From Hemerocallis citrina (lineage: Eukaryota > Streptophyta > Magnoliopsida > Asparagales > Asphodelaceae), in the NCBI GenBank assembly GCA_017893485.1, contig CM030364.1:248051122-248115121 (forward strand): a DNA stretch of 64,000 nucleotides, written 5' to 3'. Under the pieces are notes generated by a model, which worked only from the letters and a program-made list of their open reading frames with translations, had not been told where the DNA came from and made no database searches. Each line of letters starts with the position of its first letter. Position 1 is the stretch's first letter. Below are positions 38,580 through 48,938 of this stretch, in pieces. The position numbers were made by a program, and so were the translations under genes.

Positions 38580-38890
38580 GGCTGTGATTAGAAAGAAAGA
38601 GCTGGAGTGGAGATCTGGAAACCCAAATAGAGACATTTCGTTTATTATAATCTACACTTATTGTTGGACCAACCCCCTCTTGCTGTTGTTGCTGATGTCT
38701 CTTTGTGTGCGTGTGTTGAAGAGAATGAAGGGATGAGAGAGAGTTGAGGAAAATGCCGCTATGTTAGCCTGGTGTATCCTCATTCTCTACCATCCCTTTT
38801 TCTGGCTCCATATATGGCTTCTATATTAAATTGGTTTCCTTCCACGATGACAGTCCGAAATACTACACTTGATATGAGCCCTGTTCATAG
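38580..38890 (+). repeat. ~300-bp dispersed repeat, copy 1
   Basis: Starts GGCTGTGATTAGAAAGAAAG and runs through GGAGATCTGGAAACCC, GTTGCTGATGTCTCTTTGTG, ATGCCGCTATGTTAGCCTGG and CTTGATATGAGCCC. Further copies at 39225-39515 and 42800-43105. Confidence 0.85.
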
Positions 38891-39034
38891 CTACACCCTA
38901 TTGCATACTCACAAACAACTAATACGTGTCGTTCATGCATTGAATGACCAACCCCACTTTGGCACATAACATGGTGTAGATGACATTGTATGACCTGCAA
39001 ATAAGGTTTGTTCAGCCGTGTTGTTGTTCTGATT

Positions 39035-39190
39035 TGGAGGATTTTGGTATGCTAGCAGCATACTTAGTTTGGAAGTGAACCCATTTTGGTTAAAAAATCA
39101 TGCCAAAGATAGCAATCTGATGCATGAAATCAGCTTCTTTAACAGTATCTGAAAATGAAAATTTCCATAATCTGAGCATATATGTTTCTT
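39035..39190 (-). repeat. Inverted fragment of the array unit
   Basis: Runs as the reverse complement of the ~316-bp unit: GAGGATTTTGGTATGCTAGC, AACCCATTTTGGTTAAAAAA, TCATGCCAAAGATAGCAATC, GAAATTTCCATAATCTGAGC-like. All other units are on the plus strand. Confidence 0.85.
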
Positions 39191-39224
39191 TAATAGTGAC
39201 TGTGAACAATTGTTCTTAATTGGG

Positions 39225-39515
39225 CTGTGATTAGAAAGAGACGAGTTGGAGTGGAGATCTGGAAACCCATATAGAGACATCTTGTTCATAATAATTTATT
39301 ATTATTGTTGTTCTTGTCGCTCTTGCTATTGTTGCTGATGTCTTTATGTGTTCGTGTGCTGAAGGGAAAGAAGGGATGAGAGAGAGATGAGGAAAATGCC
39401 GCTATGTTAGCCTGGTGTATCCTCATTCTCTACCATTCCTCTTTCTGGCTTCTATATTTGGTTTCCTTCCACGATGACAATTCCTTAAAACTACACTTGA
39501 TATGAGCCCTATTCG
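39225..39515 (+). repeat. ~300-bp dispersed repeat, copy 2
   Basis: Same landmarks as 38580-38890, including ATGCCGCTATGTTAGCCTGG. Confidence 0.85.
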
Positions 39516-39649
39516 TATTTTTCTTCAATGAAGAATTGATCTATGACTACAATCTCCATTCAAATCTCAATTGTTCTATATTTGGTTCCCTCTTTTATTG
39601 CTGTTATTGCTGTTGTTGCTGATGTCTCATCTTCTTTTACTGTCAGTAG

Positions 39650-42600
39650 AGCAACATATAAGCTCAGATACTGGAAATTTGGTTGGGCTAAAGAAGTAGT
39701 AGAGCAACATATAAGCTCAGATACTGGAAATTTTCATTTTAAGATACTGTTAAAGTAACCTGATTGCCATCTGTGGCATGATTTTTTAACCAAAAATGAG
39801 TTCACTTCCAAACTCAGTATGCTGCTAGCATGTCCATTTTCTTTCACTGTTAATGAAGCTGATTTCATGCATCTGATTGTCTTCTTGGCATGCATGTTTT
39901 TTTGACCAAAATGGGTACACACTGTGAACTGAGGATGCTATAGGTACGTATGCCAAAATCCTCCGGCCGGATATGCACAACAATTGGATTTTAGATTTAG
40001 TTGGGCTAAAGAAGTAGTAGAGCAACATATAAGCTCAGATACTGGAAATTTTCATTTTAAGATACTGTTAAAGTAACCTGATTGCCATCTGTGGCATGAT
40101 TTTTTAACCAAAAATGGGTTCACTTCCAAACTCAGTATGCTGCTAGCATGTCCATTTTCTTTCACTGTTAATGAAGCTGATTTCATGCATCTGATTGTCT
40201 TTTTGGCATGCATGTTTTTTTGACCAAAATGGGTTCACTGTGAACTGAGGATGCTATAGGTACGTATGCCAAAACCCTCCGTCCGGATATGCACAACAAT
40301 TGGATTTTAGATTTAGTTGGGCTAAAGAAGTAGTAGAGCAACATATAAGCTCAGATACTGGAAATTTTCATTTTAAGATACTGTTAAAGTAACCTGATTG
40401 CCATCTGTGGCATGATTTTTTAACAAAAAATGGGTTCACTTCCAAACTAAGTATGTTGCTAGCATACCCATTTTCTTTCACTGTTAATGAAGCTGATTTC
40501 ATGCATCTGATTGTCTTCTTGGCATGCATGTTTTTTTGACCAAAATGGTTTCACTGTGAACTGAGGATGCTATAGGTACGTATGCCAAAATCCTCCGGCC
40601 GGATATGCACAACAATTGGATTTTAGATTTGGTTGGGCTAAAGAAGTAGTAGAGCAACATATAAGCTCAGATACTGGAAATTTTCATTTTAAGATACTGT
40701 TAAAGTAACCTGATTGCCATCTGTGGCATGATTTTTTAACCAAAAATGGGTTCACTTCCAAACTCAGTATGCTGCTAGCATGTCCATTTTCTTTCATTGT
40801 TAATGAAGCTGATTTCATGCATCTGATTGTCATCTTGGCATGCATGTTTTTTGCCAACCAAAATGGGTTCACTGTGAATTGAGGATGGTATAGGTACGTA
40901 TGCCAAAATTCTCCGGCCGGATATGCATAACAATTGGATTTTAGATTTAGTTGGGCTAAAGAGGTAGTAGAGCAACATATAAGCTCAGATACTGGAAATT
41001 TTCATTTTAAGATACTGTTAAAGTAACCTGATTGCCATCTGTGGCATGATTTTTTAACCAAAAATGGGTCCACTTCCAAACTCAGTATGCTGCTAGCATG
41101 TCCATTTTCTTTCACTGTTAATGAAGCTGATTTCATGCATCTGATTGTCTTCTTGGCATGCATGTTTTTTTGACCAAAATGGGCACACACTGTGAACTGA
41201 GGATGCTATAGGTACGTATGCCAAAACCCTCCGGCCGGATATGCACAACAATTGGATTTTAGATTTAGTTGGGCTAAAGAAGTAGTAGAGCAACATATAA
41301 GCTCAGATACTGAAAATTTTCATTTTAAGATACTGTTAAAGTAACCTGATTGCCATCTGTGGCATGATTTTTTAACCAAAAATGGGTTCACTTCCAAACT
41401 CAGTATGCTGCTAGCATGTCCATTTTCTTTTACGGTTAGTGAAGCTTATTTTTATGCATCTGATTGTCATCTTGGCATGCATGTTTTTTGCCAACCAAAA
41501 TGGGTTCACTGTGAACTGAGGATGGTATAGGTACGTATGCCAAAATCCTCCGGCCGGATATGCACAACAATTGGATTTTAGATTTGGTTGGGCTAATGAA
41601 GTAGTAGAGCAACATATAAGCTCATATACTGGAAATTTTCATTTTAAGATACTGTTAAAGTAACCTGATTGCCATCTGTGGCATGATTTTTTAACCAAAA
41701 ATGGGTTCACTTCCAAACTCAGTATGCTGCTAGTATCTGATTGTTCTTTCACTGTTAATGAAGCTGATTTCATGCATCTGATTGTCTTCTTGGCATGCAT
41801 GTTTTTTTTACCAAAATGGGTACACACTGTGAACTGAGGATGCTATAGGTACGTATGCCAAAATCCTCCGGCCGGATATGCACAACAATTGGATTTTAGA
41901 TTTAGTTGGGCTAAAGAAGTAGTAGAGCAACATATAAGCTCAGATACTGGAAATTTTCATTTTAAGATACTGTTAAAGTAACCTGATTGCCATCTGTGGC
42001 ATGATTTTTTAACCAAAAATGGGTCCACTTCCAAACTCAGTATGCTGCTAGCATGTCCATTTTCTTTCACTGTTAATGAAGCTGATTTCATGCATCTGAT
42101 TGTCTTCTTGGCATGCATGTTTTTTTGACCAAAATGGGCACACACTGTGAACTGAGGATGCTATAGGTACGTATGCCAAAACCCTCCGGCCGGATATGCA
42201 CAACAATTGGATTTTAGATTTAGTTGGGCTAAAGAAGTAGTAGAGCAACATATAAGCTCAGATAATGAAAATTTTCATTTTCAGATACTGTTAAAGTAGC
42301 CTGATTGCCATCTTAGGCATGATTTTTTAACCAAAAATGGGTACACTTCCAAACTAAATATGATGCTAGCATCCTCATCTTCTTTTACTGTTAGTGAAGC
42401 TTATTTTCATGCATCTGATTGTCATCTTGGCATGCATGTTTTTTGCCAACCAAAATAGGTTCACTATGAACTGAGGATGGTATAGGTACGTATGCCAAAA
42501 TCCTCCGGCCGGATATGCACAACAATTGGGTTTTAGATTTAGTTGGGCACAGTGAACTAGTAGAGCAACATATAAGCTCAGATAATTGAAATTTTCATTT

Positions 42601-42740
42601 TTTCAGATACTGTTAATGAAGCTGATTGCCATCTTTGGTATGATTTTTTAACAAAAAATGGGTTCACTTCCAAACTAAGTATGCTGCTAGCATCCTCATT
42701 TTCTTTCACTATTAATGAAGCTTATTTCATTAAGATCCAG
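39650..42740 (+). repeat. CACTA internal tandem array 2 (about 10 units of ~318 bp)
   Basis: The anchor GCTCAGATACTGGAAATTTT recurs near 39715, 40033, 40349, 40667, 40985, 41303, 41624, 41941, 42259 and 42577. Units 41002-41190 and 41957-42145 are identical over the translated stretch, showing recent amplification, while others differ at a few sites. Same unit and orientation as array 1. It lies in the putative intron of the second gene. Confidence 0.95.
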
Positions 42741-42799
42741 GGTGGCAAATTTTGATTCGGCTGTGATTGGATTGTTTAGTGGCTGTTTTCTATGTTCTT

Positions 42800-43105
42800 A
42801 ATTGGGCTGTGATTAGAAAAAGAGGGCTCGAGTGGAGATCTGGAAACCCATATGAGACATCTTGTTCATAATAATTTATTATTATTGTTGTTCTTGTCGC
42901 TCTTGCTGTTGTTGCTGATGTTTCTTTGTGTTCGTGTGCTGAAGAGAAACAAGGGATGAGCGAGCGATGAGGAAAATGCCGCTATGGTAGCCTGGTGTAT
43001 CCAAAGTCTCTACCATTCTTCTTTCTGTTTTCATTTCTGGTTTCTATATTTGGTTTCCTTCCACGATGACAGTTCCCGAAAAATACACTTGATATGAGCC
43101 CTATC
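42800..43105 (+). repeat. ~300-bp dispersed repeat, copy 3
   Basis: Same landmarks as copies 1 and 2, following the last unit of array 2; so array 2 is bracketed by copies 2 and 3. Confidence 0.85.
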
Positions 43106-43510
43106 TTATTTTTCTTATTTTTCTTATATTTGGTTTCCATCCACGTTGACAGTTTCATGAATTGTCTGAACAATCCATGAAAGACATGCTTAGATACTGA
43201 ATTTTCATTTGTTTTACTATTTTAGATAGTGGATATTCCCAATAAGAGGAGAATATAAAGGTTTCAAGTTAGATACTGAATTTTAATTTGTTTTGTTATT
43301 TTAGATATATTTAAAAACAAAATTAAGTACTAGATTTTTAGCATTGCAATGTAATTATTTTACCTCTGTATATATCATTAACAATTCTATTTGCAATTGG
43401 TATTTTGATCTTATAATTTAAGATACAGGTACTTCTTTTTGCAAGTTCAAAAAATATGTATATTCTGTATTGTGGTCTACTGTTGAATTAAACTATTGTT
43501 TTTTTTTTCA
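43106..43510 (+). other. AT-rich end of the putative intron
   Basis: Contains two diverged TAGATACTGAATTTTCATTT phrases and a polypyrimidine tract leading to CACAG at 43509-43513. Confidence 0.5.
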
Positions 43511-43513
43511 CAG

Positions 43514-43565
43514 GGCGGTCACCCAGATGAAGGAAATTCTGATGATTAGAGCTGAAGCTACTTGA
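43514..43565 (+). CDS. Second CACTA gene, exon 2 (putative)
   Basis: Follows TTTTTTTCACAG. With exon 1 the phase gives RAVTQMKEILMIRAEAT and a TGA at 43563-43565, a product of 61 residues in all. Far shorter than TnpA-type proteins, so either a degenerate 3' end or a truncated accessory gene. Confidence 0.4.
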
Positions 43566-43970
43566 GGGGTATGAATCTGCGGTCCTCCTTGCTGTTCTTA
43601 TGTCATCCTTGCTGTATGGTTGTTGTTCTTATGTCCTCCTCCTTGCTGTTGTTATGTCAGACTGGTTTTTCTTTTATGAGAGTTATGTCAGACTTTTAAT
43701 TTGGGATATTTTGGATATTTGTCAGACTGGTTTGTTTGGATATTTGGGATATTAGTCCCTACATTAATTTGTTAATTATGACACTATTAATTAATCAATG
43801 AATTTGGACGTTGATATGACACGTGTGAAACTTGATTATCTTTAATTATTCTTGTGTTTGGTTGTGATTTGCGCAGTAATATGCAACGAAATTGGTTGAA
43901 TCAGTTGTGAATTAGTTGACAGGTTTTGTAAATGAAACTGTGAATTGAAATCGAACGGAAAATCGGAGTA
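43566..43970 (+). other. 3' flank of the second CACTA gene
   Basis: Contains CTTGCTGTT/TTATGTC(A/C) repeats (about 43590-43690); probable 3' UTR. No coding evidence. Confidence 0.5.
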
Positions 43971-43974
43971 TAAA

Positions 43975-44540
43975 ATAAACGGGCATAGCTAGACCGGCAT
44001 TTTAAAAACGCCAGTCTATCTAATCAATTTGTTTGAGTATGCGATATACCGGCGTTTCCACACACGCCGGTGAATTTCGTCAGCTGTAACGGCCCCGACG
44101 AACACCGGCGTTTTAAACACGCCGGTGTATATAAATACACCGGCGTTTTTTGGACGCGCCGGTAATTGTAAGTAGGGAAACCCGGGCACTCATAAACGCA
44201 CATACATCGGCGCTCTATGACCGCCGGTATACTTTCGTTCTACACCGGCGTTTATAGAAATGCCGGTGAATGTACAAACACCGGCGGTTTACGACCGCCG
44301 GTGAATGTATATAGGGGTAAAAGAACGGCACTCAGAGACCGACATACGCCGGCGTTTTATGACCGCCGGTGTATCTGTCACATTTACCGGCATCCATTAA
44401 AACTGCCGGTGTAGACCCTTTCGTTTCCGCGACGCCGGCTTCGGCGGCAGTTGGACCGGCGCTATTATAAACGCCGGTGAAAGTTTCACCGGCGTAAAAA
44501 AACGCCGGTAAAGACCTAAAAAACCACCGGGAAATCGTGT
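43975..44540. repeat. CACTA right subterminal repeats
   Basis: Some twenty CACCGGCGTTT / AAACGCCGGTG-type units in both orientations, many as hairpin pairs such as ACCGGCGTTTATAGAAATGCCGGT split by a few bases. Much denser than the left end. Confidence 0.92.
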
Positions 44541-44553
44541 TTCTTTTGTAGTG

Positions 44554-47370
44554 TGTATGTATGTTATGTTTGAGATTGTATAATGACTCGCAAATTCGTC
44601 GTTTTATGTATAGGTATGGATAACAAAATTTATATTTAGTTATATTATGTGAAGTGCTGACCCATGAGATGAGTCTCAATCCAGTTCCTGAATTACAAGA
44701 AAGATTGATGCATCCTCCAACATAAACCATCTTATTTTTCTATTCATTAAGCGACTAATTATTTCAATACTACTTTGCAGGGTCATCATTGCAATAGTTG
44801 CACGAACGGACGGTAAATGCAAGACCCTTGGGTAGTTCTAGCAGACCCCGAGTAAGTCGTATGTTTTTGGACATTTAAAGAAATGTCTATTTTCGTGCAT
44901 TTATCAAATAACTGTTTATTTATGCATGACGATGTGAAGGAAGCTATTGGTATAAGTGGCCAAGGACAGGACCACGAACGCGATGGTCGACCCCTGAGTA
45001 GTACCACCAAGCCTTCAACTAGCGGTGGCCGAGGACACACACCTGCACATGTAAGTTGTATACAATTTCTTAGCACGGTTTTGAAATTTATATATATAAT
45101 GTTATATTTAATATAACAAATCTTTCATGTTTGTGTAGGCTGTAGGCCAATCCTCTTCATCTACCGATGTTGGCCAGGCATCTTGATCTTCTGCTGCACC
45201 TGGAGGTTAGGTCCAAGAGACCCTACATTGCTGACATTGCAGCATATCATGGATCTCAGTTCGCATGGAACGGTTCATCAAAGGAGTGAATTTTTCGTAC
45301 GCACACGGCATTGCCAATGCACCAACATACACGCTGCTTGTTAGTCGATGCTGGTTTGTACAAAGTAGGATTGATGGGGTCAGTGAAGCTAGATCATGCT
45401 CTGCTTACAGGTCTTCTCGAGAGATGGCAGCCGGAGATGCATTCATTCCATTTACTCGTAGGAGAGATGACTGTCACACTTCATGATATTTTGGTCATTT
45501 TAGGACTTCTGATTGATGGAATGGCCGTGTCTGGCAGTATGAGGTTTGAGGTTTGATAGGAAGCAACTCGTTAGAGATTTTCTCGGTGTTCAGCCAAGTG
45601 AGTCTGCTTTTGTGGACCAATCTTTCTGACTTTCATGGCTTAAGACAATGTTTGAGGGATTCTTGAACGACAATTTGTCTGAGTTTCATGTCCAGTGCTA
45701 CACTCGGACATACCTACTAACACTCTTTGGAGGTGTTCTCTTCTCGAACTCCTCAGGTGATATCGTGCTGTTAATGTATCTGTTGTTGATCGCTGACATT
45801 AGCAAAGTTGGCCGGTACAGTTGCGGTAGTGCTACATTAACATCCTTGTACATGAGTCTGTGTAGAGGAGTGTTGAATGAAGTACATACGAGGGGCTGAT
45901 GGTGATACTACATGTTTGGAATTGGGAGCGCTTACATTTCGGTCGACCCCGCATAAGAAAGAAGAGTCATAGGGTTGGTTGAAACACATAGAGAATGAAC
46001 TGATGTTGTCACCAATCAGTGTGTACTGGGTTGGGGGACAGATGTGGAAAGATAAGCCACATGGGGTGTTGACCTACTATAGAGATGAACTTGAGCATTG
46101 CGAGATGAGTTCATCAAATGGGAGTCATACACGACCAAGAGATTAGAGAGACTACCACCTGCTTGCACGGCTTGTAGAGCACTGTGGTTGACAAGAGCAC
46201 CACCATTCGTCAACTTTGGTGTTGTAGAGTTCTAATTTCCGAACCGAGTGCTTTGACAGTTCCGACTCTAGTTGCATGATTATATGATACTGCCTTGAAC
46301 GATGTCAAAGAGATGGCCCATTTTCCTGATAATGATTAGGAAAAATATCACCAAGTCCATGTCGACGCATGGAATGACTGCATTTTCGATACGATCGTTG
46401 CACACATTCCTCTGTATGATGGATCATTGCACAGTGTGTACATGCCTTGGTATCAAAGGATTATACAATTGCATATTACTCCTCCTTCCACTGTACTAGC
46501 AAGGGTCTAGCTATTAGTTCTGATGAGAGAGACATAACCAGCTACTGGGTATTTCTCTTGGCAAAAACCCATGTATCAACTAAAGGCGTCGTCATCTCGA
46601 TCCATTATAAAATAGAATATTTTGTTATTTATTTCATTTATTTATCCCCCCCCCCCCCCAATTTTAATCATTCTAATTTTTTTTTGTGATACATTTTACT
46701 TTGTTGCAGATTGACAGCACATGAGTGACTGCGCGGAAATGCACTCATGCCTTAACGAGTAATGTGGCCGACGACATCAAGGATGTAATACCCCATATGA
46801 GATGGGCCTTCATGGTGGGCTTAGTAATTAATTCATGGTTAGATGGGCCTATAGATTTGGTAGTGTGTGTATAGAGCCTACAGAAAGAATGAATTTATTA
46901 CTATGGGGTCATGGTGTTCATGGTAGGTGGTGGTAACTTAGTCCCACATTGAAGGTGAGTTAGGATTGTGTGTGAATATATTAGGAAGCCTATGATCAAG
47001 ATCCACCAACTAGTCATGACACCTTTTGAGAGGTAGCCTGTACTGGACAATTGTTAGAACTTGTTTGAGCAGGGCTCGGGGCGTTACAAAGGAGTTTGCA
47101 CGAGAAATTTTTAAACTGTGCAGGTCGCAACTTGAAGAGGTTGGTCAGGGAGCGAGACTAAATGCTATGTTGATGGCTCTGATTCCTTAAATGGGTAGGT
47201 GATTAGGAAGCTTAGGCGGCACACACAACGAGATGAGAAACAACAAGAAGAGCCGCCACAAGAAGAGGAGCCACCACGTGACCTAATTATGCCAATCTCA
47301 CAGCTGACATAAGTAGGTAGTAGTCGACAAATCCCATTCAGGGAGGAAGAAGCCCACAATTTGTACATCG
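44554..47370 (+). pseudogene. PMD (MAIN-like) gene of the Mutator-like element, degenerate
   Basis: A decayed paralogue of the PMD gene at 12473-13720. A spliced leader exon about 44940-45052 (GISGQGQDHERDGRPL) ends at a CATGTAAGT donor. The PMD part spans about 45300-45890 in shifting frames: ALLTGLLERWQPEMHSFHLL, GEMTVTLHDILVILG, TYLLTLFGGVLFSNSSG, LLLIADISKVGRYSCGSATL. Then LTYYRDELEHCEMSSS (46060-46125) and a C-terminal DDIKEFAREIFKLCRSQLEE segment interrupted by a 305-bp solo LTR at 46784-47088. It supplies the C-terminal part that the copy at 12-13 kb lacks. Multiple stops and shifts; not expected to be functional. Confidence 0.82.
46784..47088 (+). mobile_element. 305-bp solo LTR within the PMD pseudogene
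   Basis: Starts TGTAATACCCCATATGAG and ends CTCGGGGCGTTACA, TSD AAGGA at 46779-46783 and 47089-47093. It shares blocks (CCTATGATCAAGA, ACCACCTTTTGAGAGG-like, GGGGCGTTACA) with the LTRs of the TRIM-like element at 47585-52140, so same family. If it is removed with one TSD copy, the PMD frame continues across the junction. Confidence 0.93.
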
Positions 47371-47584
47371 AGTTAGTTTTTTGCTTTTTTTTGCTGTAAT
47401 TGTGATATTTTGGACTTGTGATAAATTGTGATATCTCGTGATTTATTATGATATTGTGGTGCTAATTGAGATATATTGTGATATTGTGATATTGTGAAGT
47501 CGTGAAATCGTGAAAAATTGTGGTGCCGATTGCAATATATTGTGATATCTCGTGCTTTATTATGATATTGTGGTGTCGATTATG
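47371..47584. repeat. TTGTGATATT-rich tract
   Basis: Irregular repetition of TTGTGATAT(T/C) and TTATTATGATATTGTGGTG blocks, continued after the TRIM-like element at 52141-52190. Confidence 0.75.
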
Positions 47585-47639
47585 TGCAACACCCCGTATT
47601 TCTTGGAGGTATAATATACTAGTATAATATATATATATA

Positions 47640-48011
47640 GGGTAAATTAAAAAAACCCCGCTGAACTTTGGGCCATTTTAAAAAAAAAACTGAACTATTT
47701 TTTTTTTATAAACCTCACAAAACTTTAGTTTAAAAAAACACACACTGATAGAGTTAGGGTTAGGGTTAGGGGGTTAGGGTTAGTTTGGTGGGGTTTATTT
47801 AAACACAAATGAATGATGAAAGTTGTTTTTTAAAACACAAATGAAAGATGAAAGTGGTTTTTTAAAATTTAGCCTAACGGAAACCTAACTCCATTAAAGT
47901 GGGTTTTTTTAAACTATAATTTTGTGCGGTTTTTTTAAAAATAAAAAAACTTAGTGCAGTTTTTTTTAAAATGGCATAAAATTCAGTGGGTTTTTTTATT
48001 TTAAATTTAGC
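47640..48011. mobile_element. MULE-type MITE in the left TRIM LTR
   Basis: Terminal inverted repeats of about 55 bases: GGGTAAATTAAAAAAACC...CTGAACTTTGGGCCATTTT against the reverse complement of the end, GCTAAATTTAAAATAAAAA...CTGAATTTTATGCCATTTT. The flanks are ATATATATA (47631-47639 and 48012-48020), a 9-bp TSD, although in simple sequence. The corresponding site in the other LTR (48775-48850) lacks it. It holds a (TTAGGG)n-like stretch at about 47750-47790. Confidence 0.8.
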
Positions 48012-48354
48012 ATATATATATAAATATATATACTGACATAATAGTAATAATGATGAATGGCAATATTGTAATAATGAAATCGGATTTAGATGAGATGAGG
48101 GGTTGTTGTGCTTTGACAGCACGTGAAGGGGGTGACGTGGCGTGGGGCCCAGGAGGAGGGGGGCTCTGTGACGCCGTGTGTGTGCTAAAATGTCCCACAT
48201 CGGAGGATTTGCAAGAATAATTAAATAATAAATAATATTGCCTATGATCAAGAGTCACCAAATCGGTTAACCACCTTTTGAGAGGCAGCCGTGGTAGGAA
48301 GTTGTACTAATAATTTAATAAATAAATAAATTATCTGAGTTCGGGACCGGGGCG

Positions 48355-48510
48355 TTACAAATGGTATTAGAGCCGACTTTTGACATCGATTGTGGGTAAG
48401 AGTGGGTGAAATGTATGCCTGAGAGGGAGCTACAAATGGTATTAGAGCCGACTTTTGACATCGATTGTGGGTAAGAGTGGGTGAAATGTATGCCTGAGAG
48501 GGAGCTAAGG
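48355..48510 (+). repeat. 75-bp direct duplication including the primer site
   Basis: TGGTATTAGAGCCGACTTTT begins at 48362 and again at 48437, and the 75-base unit is identical. A further partial ATGTATGCCTGAGAGGGAGC copy is at about 48589-48609. Confidence 0.93.
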
Positions 48511-48785
48511 TCAGTACGCTGGCAGTTTGGCCATGGAAAGTATGCTAGAATTATCTGAATCAGGGTACTCCACTCCACATCAGCGATATGTATGCCTGAG
48601 AGGGAGCTGAGGTCAGTGCGCTGGCCTAGAATTAGCTGAATCAGGGTAGTTCGCTCCACATCGGCTAGAAAGCAGATCCTGCACTAAGTTGCATGCCCGG
48701 TACTCAGCGAGGACGCTGAATTCTTTAGAGGGAGTGTGTGTAACACCCCGTATTTCTTTGAGGTATAATATACTAGTATAATATA

Positions 48786-48786
<1 letters not shown>

Positions 48787-48848
<62 letters not shown>
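48787..48848. repeat. (TA)n microsatellite in the right TRIM LTR
   Basis: About 30 dinucleotide units; the same site is short in the left LTR. Confidence 0.97.
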
Positions 48849-48850
<2 letters not shown>

Positions 48851-48938
48851 CATAATAGTAATAATGATGAATGGAAATATTGTAATAATGAAATGGGATT
48901 TAAATGAGATGAGGGGTTGCTGTGCTTTGACAACACGT

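Larger units (their letters stand above)
27375..44553 (+). mobile_element. CACTA (En/Spm) DNA transposon, 17.2 kb, with nested solo LTR
   Basis: Starts CACTACAAAAGA and ends TCTTTTGTAGTG, the canonical CACTA terminal inverted repeats. It is flanked by a 3-bp TSD, TGT, at 27372-27374 and 44554-44556. Both ends carry clustered (A)CGCCGGTG / CACCGGCGTTT subterminal repeats in both orientations. Internal order: left subterminal repeats (split by a solo LTR), GC-rich leader, repeat array 1, Tnp2 transposase, exon 1 of a second gene, repeat array 2, exon 2, right subterminal repeats. Without the solo LTR the element is about 13.8 kb. It sits inside the Mutator-like element. Confidence 0.96.

Noticed and set aside
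31586..42251. Recurrent 60-70-codon frames that look like a gene family
   Set aside because: They are the same positions of the ~316-bp array unit, on the strand opposite to the transposase, without domain or start context.
46646..46660. Poly-C run as a regulatory site
   Set aside because: Simple homopolymer in a decayed gene; no supporting context.
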